This document shows, piece by piece, positions 45,047-57,000 of a DNA stretch of 64,000 nt. The stretch lies in NCBI GenBank assembly GCA_008711295.1, contig VUYV01000123.1, forward strand, positions 2,066,854-2,130,853, in the 5' to 3' direction. The notes below the pieces were generated by a model. That model had not been told where the DNA came from, ran no database searches, and worked only from the letters and a program-made list of their open reading frames with translations. This stretch comes from Anarhynchus alexandrinus. Its lineage: Eukaryota > Chordata > Aves > Charadriiformes > Charadriidae. Made by a program: the position numbers and the translations under genes. The first letter of the stretch is position 1; every line of letters starts with the position of its first letter.

Positions 45047-47917
45047 ATGCCAGAGGGAGCGTGGTGGAGGTCACAGGTGAGGCTAGCATGGGCAGTTCAG
45101 GCTTATTGGTGCACTCAGGGCCCTGGCAGTAAACACCTCCAGAAGATGACTCAGTTCATCTAAGGTCTAAATCCATAGCTGGAAGCACATAATTCTTTTC
45201 ATTGAATGTGGAGCAGGTGAAGATTGAGTTGGCTCCTTACTTAGCAATATTACCTTAGTTCATGAAGTCAGCCTGAACATATGAATGTGCTTAACATTAT
45301 ATAAAAAAGTTCAAGAAATAAAGTGAAAGAAGAACACGGGCCTGAAGAGACCCAGTTAAATGATAAAAATAGGTGTTGCAATGACCACGTATAATGTAAA
45401 ATTGCCACGAAAAGAATGATGGACTGTGGCCTCATCCTCTTCACAAGGATGCTTCCTTCTTAAGAATGATCAGAGATGAATTTACAGATTTTGATGACTG
45501 GAATTCTAGTTTTGGTATAATGCTTAAGGCCTCTGGTAATGGAAGCTTATCAAATGAGAAATCATCTGCCAAGCAGAGAACAATTATTGTCACTGCTGTT
45601 GTTAGCTACATTAATTTTCTTCCTGGTTATGCAGTTATCTTAGTTCATGGGTTATTTGTAATAATAATAATAATATTAATAATAACAGTCTGAAAATAAA
45701 GTAGTCTGAAATCAAGCAAATAATAACCTGTAAACCAAATTTCTGAACTCTCAAACATATAAGTTATATGGGGCAAAGTTGAGATGGCTTGTGTAGATAG
45801 TTATTGTCAGGGCAGGCTCAAAATGAGAGATGAAGACATAGGATATATATGTTTGATAACCAACTAAAATTCAATGAAAAGAAAAAGGGGTTTTCTCTAA
45901 TTAAAGGACGTTTTGCAGTATGTCTTATCTGCATTCAGCACGTGTTTTGGAAATCTCTGATTTACATAGAAAATTATCTACATATAAGCCCTAGATTTAG
46001 CCAATAAGTTTTTAAAAGTAAATACCTTTATAAATGAGTCTTTAGGACAACATATTTTTTTGAAGTTCTGGAAATATGAATGATTTACATCAGAATAATT
46101 AAAGCTAATGTAATATTTCATTTCATATAATATTATGGAACACTTGAACAATGAGAATAACTGAAAAGAGAGAACTGTATTCTGATAACAGGTATGTTTT
46201 TGCGTTATGTACAATCGCAAGCATAAACTCTAACAATTACGCTTAGGATTATCGGAATCATTATCTCTTCTCTGTTGCCTCCTTATTTCCTGAAAATGTT
46301 TAGCTATTATTTTGCTGTCATTGCTAAGTCACTTTAAACAGATAGCCATGGATCCATTTAATCCTTTTGAGCTGGGAAGACAATAAACACATGAGCAAGC
46401 CATTTTATTACAAGGATCCATGAGTTCATGTATGTGATATCTGGGGAGCATGGAGGTAAAAGCAAAGAACTTTTGGGTAGGTCTTATATCGTAATACAGA
46501 AGGAGTCATAATTGGCTCAAAATAGTTGGTTTTCATTTTGCAATAATATATTAATACATGAATATAAGAAATATATATAAGAAATTCAGAACTGATTTTA
46601 AAATAAAAATCTTTATTTATATTATCAAATAATACTGTTTCTGATTTTTATAGTTCATTTTTTCTTATTGCTTTGACCATAGTCATAAGCTCACAATAAT
46701 TAAATGAATATTCTTTTTTATGTCAGAGACAGTGGCACTAAGGCAAGAACCTGATTGCTTTTTTCTTTAATTTTGCTAGAAGTTTTAAAAGGGCCAGGTT
46801 CTCCCCCTGGGTACATGTCTATTATAAGAGCTCAGCATAAATGTTCAAGGGCAGTATTTTGTTTGTTGTTTGTTTTTTTTTAAACAGTGTTATTGAATAT
46901 ATAGCACTATTTCTGAAATCATGTAACAAGTATTTCTAATAACTATGAGATCTGTACAATATATGCCCAGTTATACCCCAACAGAAGGCTATAATCCACT
47001 TTCAGACTCCTAGTTATGGCAAAGGAATATAATCCTTTGATCAGAGAAGTGGGTTTTTTTCAGTTTCTGTTAACACATTAATTCTATGGATGCTGCTTCA
47101 GTCCATGAAGTCTGAAATGACGTTTTTCAGTCCTAGTTTGAATTAGTATATTAACAGGGGTAATACTGCAGTCCCAAGACTGATGATGCAGTAATTTTTC
47201 AGCCTAATCATACAGAACTTCAAGCATATTCATAGAAATTCTATTGAAGTTACAGTCTCAGAAGTATTTTTGCAATGTGTGTGAATTACGTACGACGGCA
47301 CAACTGTTAGACAAGTGTTTTTACAGCTTATTGGAAGTGAAAGAGAGGAAGATACTTCACTAAGGTAAAAGCTCATGTGAACCTTGTCCCTGTCTTTGAT
47401 CCTATTTAGACCTCACATGAGTATAAACTGAAAAAAACTAGAAAATCTAAGCAAAATTTAACTCTTTTCCAGTCATTTGGCAGCACATGCCAACTATTTA
47501 AATTGCAAAGCAATAAATAGTTAAAACAATTCTCTCCACACATGCACACAACCCACACACATCCATGGACCACTGACACCGTGCTGAAGGCTGAGTCAGC
47601 AGTGAAACTTCTGCATGTCACTCAGTATTTGGACACCTCGACCAGCTGGAGTGAGTGTCCAGATTTCCCAAGACCCTGGTGCTGGTAACAGCTGGACCAG
47701 ACACTTTAACTGTTGCGAGTGTGTTATAGATCATGTGTATGTGCGTGAGACATAGAACAGAAATCGTTAATGGCCTGCTATACCTATCTCACTCAGACCT
47801 TAGATTTTATGTCACAGAGTGGCCTAGTTCTGTTCTTGAGATTACCTTACCCTAAATTTCCCTTTGTCAACAGAAAACACCGTGATCCATTAATGCTGGT
47901 TTGGTCATTGTGGATAA
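45047..47917. other. Unique AT-rich sequence
   Basis: No gene or named repeat recognised. Contains an ATA-type microsatellite at about 45660-45687. Confidence 0.55.
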
Positions 47918-48411
47918 CAGAATTGCTGAGGTCAGAGGGGTCCTCTGAAGATCATCTGGTCCAATCTGGCTGACCAAAGCAGGGTCAGCTAAGTTTTCAA
48001 TCCCCCTCACTGTCCACTTATTGAACTTGTACTTCGTCAGATGGTCTAATAGGATGTTAGGACAAGTCTTAATAAAATAAAGATAAATAACATCTTCTCC
48101 TCTCCCCTCATGCACAGAGCCAATCAACTCATCATAGAAGGCTATCTCACTGGTTAAGCCTGGTTTCAAATTTGTAAATTCACACTGAAAACTCACAGTC
48201 ATCTTCTTGATCTTCATATCCTTGAAAATGATTTCCAGGATGATTCGCTTCATCATATTCTCAGGAATCGAGGTGAGACTGAGCAGACTGAAGTTGTCTG
48301 GATCTTCCTTCTTTTCCCTCTTGGAGATAATAATCACACTTGCCTTCTTGCAGTCCTCAGGAACCTTTTCTAATCACCATGACTTTTCAAAGATGATCAA
48401 GAGTCAAGGAT
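47918..48411 (-). mobile_element. Diverged CR1 with RT joined directly to its 3' end
   Basis: Minus orientation. The left part (47918-47993) matches a CR1 3' untranslated end: GGGGTCCTCTGAAGATCATC and CCAAAGCAGGGTCAGCTA. Directly beyond it the minus strand reads RT: KKEDPDNFSLLSLTSIPENM, SEIAFYDELIGSVHEGRG, DVIYLYFIKTCPNILLDHL and KFNKWTVRGIENL. The GVPQG and FADD blocks and the whole C-terminal region are missing between them, so there is a large internal deletion, or two fragments lie side by side. About 130 codons of RT remain open. Confidence 0.82.
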
Positions 48412-48838
48412 GAACAGGGATCTTCTTCTAGAATTTAGGTGAAAAAAGAAAGTGTACAGGCATTCGACACAAGGACAGGTGACATGGGAGGACTACAGAA
48501 ATGCTGTTCGCCACTGTAGGGAGAAAATTGATGTGGCCAAAACTCGTTTATAGTTCAAGCTGGCCAATACTGTGAAGGACAACATAAAGGGCTTTTTAAA
48601 ATACGTTAACAACAAAAGTACAGTCAGAGATAACCTTGATCTTTTGCTTGACAAGGTCAGTCACCTCACAAATAGGGACATAGACAAAGCAGAGGCATTT
48701 AATGCCTTTTACCTGGTAAAATTATGGAGATTTATTGAAAAGCACTTGAGAGAAAATGTAGTCATTGGTCATAGCCAGCATGGGTTCACAAAAGTGAAAA
48801 GGGAAAGTCCTGCTTAACCAACTTAATTTCCTTTTAAG
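48412..48838 (+). mobile_element. CR1 internal fragment, head-to-head with the previous copy
   Basis: Plus-strand CR1 covering the EN-RT linker and the RT entry. Blocks in order: GGGAGGACTACAGAAATGCT, KDNIKGFLKYVNNK (48572 on), DIDKAEAFNAFY, then a jump to LWRFIEKHLRENVVIGHSQ and HGFTK. Between AFNAFY and the next block the usual sequence (KASGPDxIHPRVL to NYRPVSLTS) is missing, so there is an internal deletion of roughly 300 bases. It has no 3' tail. It starts exactly where the inverted CR1 at 47918-48411 ends. Confidence 0.82.
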
Positions 48839-51800
48839 GTCTGTCTCTGTCTCTACAGGCTAAGACAAAGTGAGGCCTGGTACTGCTGATTATTTACACC
48901 TCAGGTTCAGACATACCTAAAAGTGCAGAGAAGGGTGCAGGGAGAAGTGAATTTTATAATCCTAGAGATTCCCACTCCCAATGCAAACTAACCATTTACT
49001 ACTCTCTTGTGGTTGCTCAGCAGATGCCTTTTTATCCTCCCAGAGCAAAGGAAGTTCTGCTTTATTGTTGGGATAACCTTGACGAGCCAATCCTTTTCAC
49101 GTCCAGAAGCAACCACTTTGCAGGGCTTGGCTGACTCAAGCATTGACCCGAAAAGCAGCACCACAACCAAAATAACATCCATTGACTGTCCAAACTTGAA
49201 ATTGACCAAGCTTACTTGTTTCTAGGAGTCATCCTCACATCTTCTTCCTCTAGCTCTTCCCATGCAAAATTGCCATGAAAACTTTACTGTGTCCTGTTCG
49301 TTATTCGCTACTTCCTTCAAAGTGCTGAGAAAAAATGTGAAAAAAAGGAGCAGCTATGAATTTGAAAGGTGATAAGGTGCAACTGAGATTTTTAGCCTTT
49401 TGCTCCCATTGCCAAGACAATAAAATCTACCTAACTCCCACTTTTTACTATTATCAGCTCTGATCTAAATGATATTTGGAGAAAAAGTTAATGAGAACTG
49501 ACATGAATAAGTTAGATTTTTCAGTACGGAACAGGACTGCAGTTGGATGGTAGCTGTAAAGGGTTTTAAGAAAGTATGGGAGTAATGCCAATTTTTGTAG
49601 TAAGAACTCTGAATTCAGGCTACTGCTTTGTTTCCTCTTTTTTCACAGTTTAGCCAGTTTCACTCTTGATTAGACATCTTGTCTACAGCTCATCTCAAAC
49701 ACAATACTCACAATATTTCTACTTACATCTTCCCACTCAAGCCCTTCTGTTATTGAATTTGTAGGCCATGTTATCTATTAGTCTCTGCTCAAGAGTGTTA
49801 AACATAGTGTTATGCTATCAAAAGTTCAATCCATCAGCTATGCAGAAGAGAATAGAAGTGCATAAATCCTGATGATTTTATTAGAATAACTTAAGAAACA
49901 CAGATGCACTACTGGAGACATTAAATTCCCAGTTAAATCTTAAATAATAATAACAACAACAAATCTGAAAACAGCAAATTGAGTGCTAGAGCAGATAAAG
50001 CTGGGAGAAGGGAAAGGATGAAATTTGTTCATGGGGAAGTGGGAAGATAGCCAGAAGTCTGAAACATAGCAGCAGAACTTATTTCAACAGAATTAGAATG
50101 CTGAAGGAAATCAGCTTGTAATCTGTATAACTATGTTGTCCATGACCTGCTAACTTAAAAAAAAAAAAAAAAGGAAAGTAAACTACTATAAGTAGATTTA
50201 CATTTAATATGCATGTTCACTGAAAAATTTTGGTAGGGTCCAAAAAGTTGATCAGCCTCTGCTGTGGAATCCAAATGTCAAATCTTGAAGTTCTACATCA
50301 AAAATATTTTTGTCATAAAATCATTAATATAAAGCTATCTGAATATAAATGTTTCAAGAAAGTGCACTTCATTCTGATAGTCTGAAGTCAAACTAGTGCT
50401 AACTAGTCGAATTTCATCATTCTGTGATTAAATACATCTAAATGTCAGCTGTGGGATATTCAGCACCTCTTAAGTGTTCTCATCTATGATTATGTCCTTT
50501 TTAATGCATTTCCTTATAGCATTACTTCTTATTTTAACTTATGTTCTTATGCTAATTTATGCTAATGGATGCTAACTAATACAGTTTAAGACTTATGCAA
50601 AAGTCTAAATATTTGAGAATAAGAGTATCAAACACATACCAGGATCTCAGCTGAAAAAAGGATTTCAGCATTCTGTTGATCTGCATCAGGATACTCCACA
50701 TCTGATAAGTTATTGTAGTATTTCTATGAAAATTAACCTGAAATGTAATGCAAATCCAAAGAACATGGCTAAAACATCATAGTATATTTAAGCCAATGTG
50801 TTATTTTGAAACACGGTTCCTAAAATAAAAGTAAGCTGGTGTAGCTGTGAGTGACCAGGTTAGTGTAAATATATGTCTGAAAGCGTATGCTGACTCAGAA
50901 TCTGTGTGTAAGAGCATGATCTGTAGGATCATGACTGCATGACTCATGTATATAGACAACTCCTACATCAAAATATATTTTTGGTCAAAGACTTTTTTTT
51001 TCATTTTGAAGTTATTTTTTGTGTGTTTCTACTCAGTGCAATTCACTATCATATATCACCTAGTAAAATGATAGATGTCTTCAACTTAGTCCTCAAAGGA
51101 CTTTTGCTAAGACTGCAGTGCAAGCATCAGTTGACATTTTTAAGGTCATGACCAATACCACTTAAAAGTAAGATTAAACAAAAGTTCGGTTGGTAACCCA
51201 AACAAAACAAAAGTGCAGAGTTCCCCATAGGCTATTAACAGCTATATCGTGGACACCATAAGTTCTAGTGTCTGAATATGAAGATGAAGCCCATCTTGAA
51301 AGACCTACCTATATCTTATCAGCATTTACCAATCAAGAACACAAGTTGATGAAGGTAACTTAAGGTAAAATAGTGTTGTTTTCGGCTAGTTGGTTTTGGT
51401 TTTTTTTTTCAGTTATTTTCTATCAGAAAATGTACAGCATCTGCTTATTAATTTTTAAAATCTTTTCATAGTGGATTCTGTATGAAAAGTGTGTGCTCTC
51501 ATATACTATTCATTCTTGTAAACTCTCTGTAATTTCCAACTGTAATTGACAACAATGATACCTATGAAGAAGTAATGGTAGTTAAAGAAATTTTAATAAG
51601 CATGGTCATGTAAGTGCACACTTAAGTCATGTATTTAGTATGTATATATCTACCTATTGGATGCCCCAACTTATCAAGTGATATCTAAATGTCTGTTGTG
51701 GATTCTTTTAAAAATAGTGATCTTGAACAGAAAGGAATTAAACCAAATTTGGTCTGGTGGTTCTCAAAACATCAGTACTACTGCACGTATTGGAAAACAA

Positions 51801-52139
51801 AAACTTATAAAAGACATTTGTGTTATTCACAAAATGAGATGGAAGGAAAGCTATTCTATGTGTTTATAGATTCTTAAAAACACAGTCTTTTTCCTCGCCA
51901 TTCTTCATTATGGATTACGTTTACTGTTCTCCCGAACAAAAGACAAAAGCACCATAGTACTGATGGAAATATCAGAAAGAAGCTTGCAGGGATATACTGT
52001 ATTTTGGAGGGTTCTCCATTTTTCCTTTAAAATAACTTATATTTTCATCCAGGAGATGCTGAGAGGCAAACAGCTCTGTAATTCTAAATTTTATGTGCCC
52101 ATCTCATCAGCACCAAACACTTGTTACATAGCAGAAGGG
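48839..52139. other. Unique AT-rich sequence
   Basis: No gene recognised. Short poly-A (about 50158-50173) and TATGCTAA-type local repeats near 50547-50575. Open frames have no motifs. Confidence 0.55.
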
Positions 52140-52545
52140 CTTTTATTATCTCTCCCACTAACTAGTGTAATTGTCTTTCTAGGTATTGTTCCAGTCCAGT
52201 GCTGTCACAAGGTAATGGAAGAACAGTGCAACTTATGTTTGATGTTATCCTGCCATTTTTCCATCTTTATCTTTCCTTATATTGCTCTCTTCACTATGAT
52301 CTTGAGAAGGTTACAGATTTGGGAAATGTTCCAGTTCTCATTTTCCACTCATCTACAAGATACATCTGTCTTGTTAACTTTGGTGTCTTCTGCTCATCAG
52401 ATTTCAACATTGGCGAGTCATTTCTGATATTGCCTGATTCTATTGTACTGTCACTAGTCTCTTTCTGAAAATATTATTCATCTTCCTGACCATGTTAAAT
52501 GATGTGACTGGTCCAGTCCTGAAATTTTATCTGGTATGAAATCTT
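52140..52545 (-). mobile_element. Possible ancient CR1-like RT relic
   Basis: On the minus strand at about 52370-52402 the sequence reads AEDTKVNKTDV, which resembles the ADDTKLxxxxDT block of CR1 RT. On the plus strand TTTGGTGTCTTCTGCTCATC mirrors the reversed CR1 text (TTGGTGTCATCTGCAAAC). Further right, ACCATGTTAAATGATGTGAC and TGGTCCAGTCC sit at the spacing expected for the reversed block upstream of FADD. A 154-codon plus-strand frame over this region (51963-52427) is then most likely an antisense shadow. The match is short and the rest is unrecognisable. Confidence 0.38.
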
Positions 52546-53779
52546 GCTCCAAATAGTTAGAAGTTGCACACCTTTTTACAGGGCTTTACAATTATAATAC
52601 ATCAATTTATAGGTTGCATAAATATAGAAAACTATTGCAAGAAATTCAGGAAATGTATCTTTTGTGTTTCAATTATTAATAAATTTTATTTTGGAGGACA
52701 AAATAGATATAAAAAAATTAGTAAATAAAATAATGAATTAAAATAAACACTTAAGAGTAGAAGATGTAGTTGCAGATTTCATTTTCAGAAAACTAGGCTC
52801 CATTTTTGGGTAACATTTGTGATGATGTATGAAGCATTGCAGTATCAACTTCAAATGAAAGTAGTGCAGGAGAGGGAAATTTCCTATTCTAAATAACAGG
52901 CTCAGAGAAAGAACAATGTATGGAGTTTAATTTATGGCCAGATTAAAAAAAAAAAATAAAACCAACCCAAAAAAACAACAAACAGCTGACTTCCTACAAC
53001 ATAGAACGGAATTTAAAGTTTGGAGCTAAGCATTGCACTTTACTGGGCAGTACAGAGGCTGTTATACAAAAAGCAGCATTAGCTCCAAAATGGAGGCATT
53101 CTTCTGCTAAAAGCAAGCCGGTAAGAACAGACCTAGTACTTCATTTATGGTTTATGTTTGCACAAAGTATATTTGCTAGACAGGGCTGCTTAATGACTGT
53201 TTCAGCACACTTTGAATTTTGGTAGATTTTTGAAAACAAGAAGACGCCAAAACAAGACTGCTTGGGCTAGGGAAGTTCTGAGAATGAAAAAAAACCCACA
53301 GAACTTAACATTAGTAAACGATTTGTAAAGGAAATGGAAATATGTATACTGAATTTTATTTTTTTTTTAATATGAAGTTATGGCTGTGTGAAATTTGTTA
53401 AATTCTGATCTGGATTCAGGCTGAATGCCCACATAAATTCTTTCTTTAGTTCCTTCAATTCACTTTTGGATCTGATTCTTAGTATCTAGGGCATTGATTG
53501 TAAAGGAAGATTCCCAGAAGTGTTTGCAACACATTATAAATTACAAATGCTTTACAGAATCAGTGGGAGGTATTGTCACTCAAGTGGTATTGAGGGCCTT
53601 GTAAAGCCATCTGGCCAGATAAAATTACAAGGGAGGAACCGATGAATAGCTGACCCTTTAACTGAAATGTGCTATTTATCTTTCACCCAGTTTAGCAATA
53701 ACTTAAACTAGATTTAGGAAGTTATGAAAATTATCACAAGTGAAAAAGAATGTGAAGTGAAGGCTGACTCAGATCTGTA
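52546..53779. other. Unique AT-rich sequence
   Basis: No gene recognised. A phrase at about 53605-53635 (KAIWPDKIT in one frame) faintly recalls the LINE motif KASGPDKIH, which may be chance. Confidence 0.45.
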
Positions 53780-54025
53780 GTGGACAACATGACATCTGTG
53801 ATTAAAAAGAAGTATCCAGTTTTGCACAGCTCCTGGCAAGTTACACAAAGAATGACTGCTGTGGTAGCAGAGTGCAGAGAAGAAATTAACAAGTTAGGCA
53901 GTCCTGGCCTAACATCATCCAAGAACAGGACCAGGACCCAGGAAGAAGCATTGGACCTTAACCTTTCCTATGGGGATGTGGAGGATGTGTTCAAGTCTCT
54001 TAGAAATAACATAACATATTTCTAA
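53780..54025 (+). other. Open frame of 81 codons, function unknown
   Basis: An open frame starting at a GTG, preceded in frame by a stop at 53765. Its composition is more protein-like than other short frames here: charged and mixed, with VIKKKYPVLHSSW, a Cys-Arg-Glu-Glu helix-like part and SYGDVEDVFKSLRNN, rather than runs of Leu, Phe, Ile and Lys. I do not recognise a family. No splice sites convincingly bound it. It could be a decayed exon, a transposon relic or chance. Confidence 0.22.
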
Positions 54026-57000
54026 TAGACATGGAGTTGAATTGGCACACCCTGACGTTGTTTATAAAATCACCCTACAGGAGACAGGTTGTACTGCTAT
54101 GTCTGTGATTTGTATGTCTGTTACAGTAAGTCAGAATACTTATTCATTGTTATTATAGGATTCCTTTGCCCAATTTCTGAAGGAACTAATTAGTAAGTGC
54201 ACCCAAAATATTTCCTCAGTCTACTGACCCTGCAAGTGACAGCAGTCCTCATGTAGTAAGAGCAGGAGAGCAATTCGGATCATGTATGTTGTAGTAGAAG
54301 TGATAAAAGGAAGGTCTTTGGAGAGACTGAGGAATGGGAGGCCTTCCTACCTTTTCCAGAGAGTGTTGACCCCTGTGTAGGTAGCATACTTAAAGAATGA
54401 TTAGAATATATTGTACACAATTTGTGACGAAATGCAGAAAATAGTCTTGATCCTCTTCATTTTCAAGGTTAGTATTGACCAGAGAGTAAATAGGCATGAT
54501 TAGAGGCAAATGAAGTAAAAACTCAAAACTTCAAAGGTTAAATCTCTGCAGTCTTCCAAAGCTGTTTACAATATGGAGGGGGAAAAAAAAAAGAAAGGAA
54601 GAAACAAATCTGTACAATCAAGATGATGAAAGAATTTTAACTGTGAGATATAGTTACATTAGCTCAAAAAACTCAATTTCATGCCATATAGGCTGTTAAG
54701 AAACAATTCCAGTGCATGACATACACAGAAGTTAGTGGCATGTTGGCCCAAACTGGATGCCACCTCACAAAGTGATTGTGGAATTAAATTTCTGTGGAAT
54801 CTCTATTCTTGGGGATACCCAAAACATGAATGTACAAGACCTAGAGCATGAATTTAGACATGGTTTAAGCATGAAGTTAGGCTGAAAGAACTCCAGGGGT
54901 TTCTTGCAATTCTTTTCTGTGTTTCTACAGGTCTTCAGAGCACACCCATTCCAAAACAGTGGATTAGGGATCTACGTATAAGAAAGTTATCAGTAAAATC
55001 AAAGGAGTTGCCTCGTTTGTTTTCTTTGCAAACGTATTTATTGTATGGGATGGGGACTGTGGTTTGGTCCGAAAGAAAAAAAGATGATGAGGTATATGTA
55101 ATTTATGATACCAAGAGCTGTCTGAGGAGAACAAGTTTTTTAAAAAAAGAATGGAACAAAATAAGAAGCATAAAATTAGAAGACAAAGCTCTAACAATCA
55201 GTAGGCATGTGAATTCTTTTGTAGTTTTGTTTCAAGGGTAAGTATATACGCTGGGAATGCACTATTAGTATCCATCTTGTACAAACATCTTGACTTCTTA
55301 TTGCTGTTGTGTAGTGTGTCAAGATTTACATTGTGAAGTATTCATTTACAATCCTTTCTACCCACACTAAGTACCTTAAAAAACGCATCATCTGAGACAA
55401 ATGATCAAGAGCTCATTGAAAAATTGCTGCGCATTTACAACTGACTATGACTTTATTACGAGTCACAGACTATACAGTACTTAAAAAAGCACAATTTTTA
55501 ATTATTTTTTTTTTTGCTACAAGATGGATAACTGGTGAGGATGATCTTCTGAGCATCTCTGTGGCTACAGTTCTCCAGAGGCTGCTTAATGAACTTTGCA
55601 GTGTCAGAAAACCATGACTTTGCATTCTGTACAGTCTTGGACTAGAACTTCTGTAGTGACTCACACAGCTTTCTGGATTTTACTTGATACCTAAGGTCTC
55701 TCTGTATATCAGTGGCAATATGTAGAAGCTGCCTGTTTCACCTTACCAGTGTACATCTCATTACTATTCATGCTGGGCCAGCTTGAATAACTCTCTCTCA
55801 ACATTATCCATAACACAAAGTCCATCTTCAGAAGATATTGTCTAAACTTTGTTTCTTTCCATTTTTTTTTTCCAGTTTAAAATCCAGCCTCATCCACTTC
55901 CCAGCTCCACAGCATGGTTAGAACCAAATGCAAACTACCCTGTGTCCTCTTTTTCATAAAAAGGAAAACTCAGGCTGCAGACCAAATGCTGTGGCAGGCT
56001 CCAGCAGGCATCTAATCTAGTCAGTTAATGGTCAAGATACTCGAGTTGTTTTGCAGCATGTCTGCAGATAATGAGTCTAAGTGCACCGGAAAAACATAGA
56101 TAAAGAACTTGAAGGAATTAGTTCTGACTTTTCCAGGAGTTATTTGGTATATTAATAAAAAAGACTGTGGCTATACTTGTGTCACATCAAGACCTTCTCA
56201 TCAAAAACCAAAGGCTGTGGTAGTGTTAATGAAAGAACATGTAAAGTAGATTGAAGACTTGCAGTACTAAGTCCATTCTCCTTAATAGCTGCACTTTGTT
56301 AAAACAGAAGGTGAATTTTTGGAATATCAAGACAAAAATTGTGACAGGCATCCGAGGGTATGAAAATATTCTTGTCTCTAATTAAAACCACTGAAATATA
56401 CACTCATGGACTAGTCACAGTAATTCATGTTTTGTCCTCATCACACATTATAAATTCACCATATGGGTTGTTCTGTAAAAAGCTTTTATTTCCATACCCT
56501 CCAACTCTCAGAGCTAAGAAAATAACACATAACATTGAACAAGACTCCAACAGTGCATTTATATTGGTTCTCTGCTTGGCTTTGTTTCCTGTGGCATTAT
56601 CATCAAAAAGGACAGTCCCTGCTTTTTTTATCATGAGCTAAACCTGAAGGTTTAGATATTTAGAAAACTTTTTCGGATATCAAATGTATAAATTCACATT
56701 TATTTTATTTCTATGTTCAACTTGGATTTCAAAAAAGGAAAGATATATGGTAATAGAATTTACATACACTTTAGCCATAGGGCACTCGTGTTCACTGAGA
56801 GGTTGCTGCTTTTTTCTTCCCTTTGGGCTCTCTGAAGGAGCTCTTGACTCCATGCAGCTGGCTTTCTAAAGAGCTGAATAAACCCACACTGCAGAGCATA
56901 GAATCATGTCGATAGTTTTTATTCAAACAAAAGAATCTTTATAGTGTCCTTACACTGATAGTTATTCCCTGAGGATGATTCCATGTGTGTGTCTTGTTAT

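Noticed and set aside
51963..52427. Plus-strand frame of 154 codons as a possible membrane protein
   Set aside because: Hydrophobic from T-richness; part of it reads as antisense of a CR1-like RT block, and no start context, splice site or family motif supports it.
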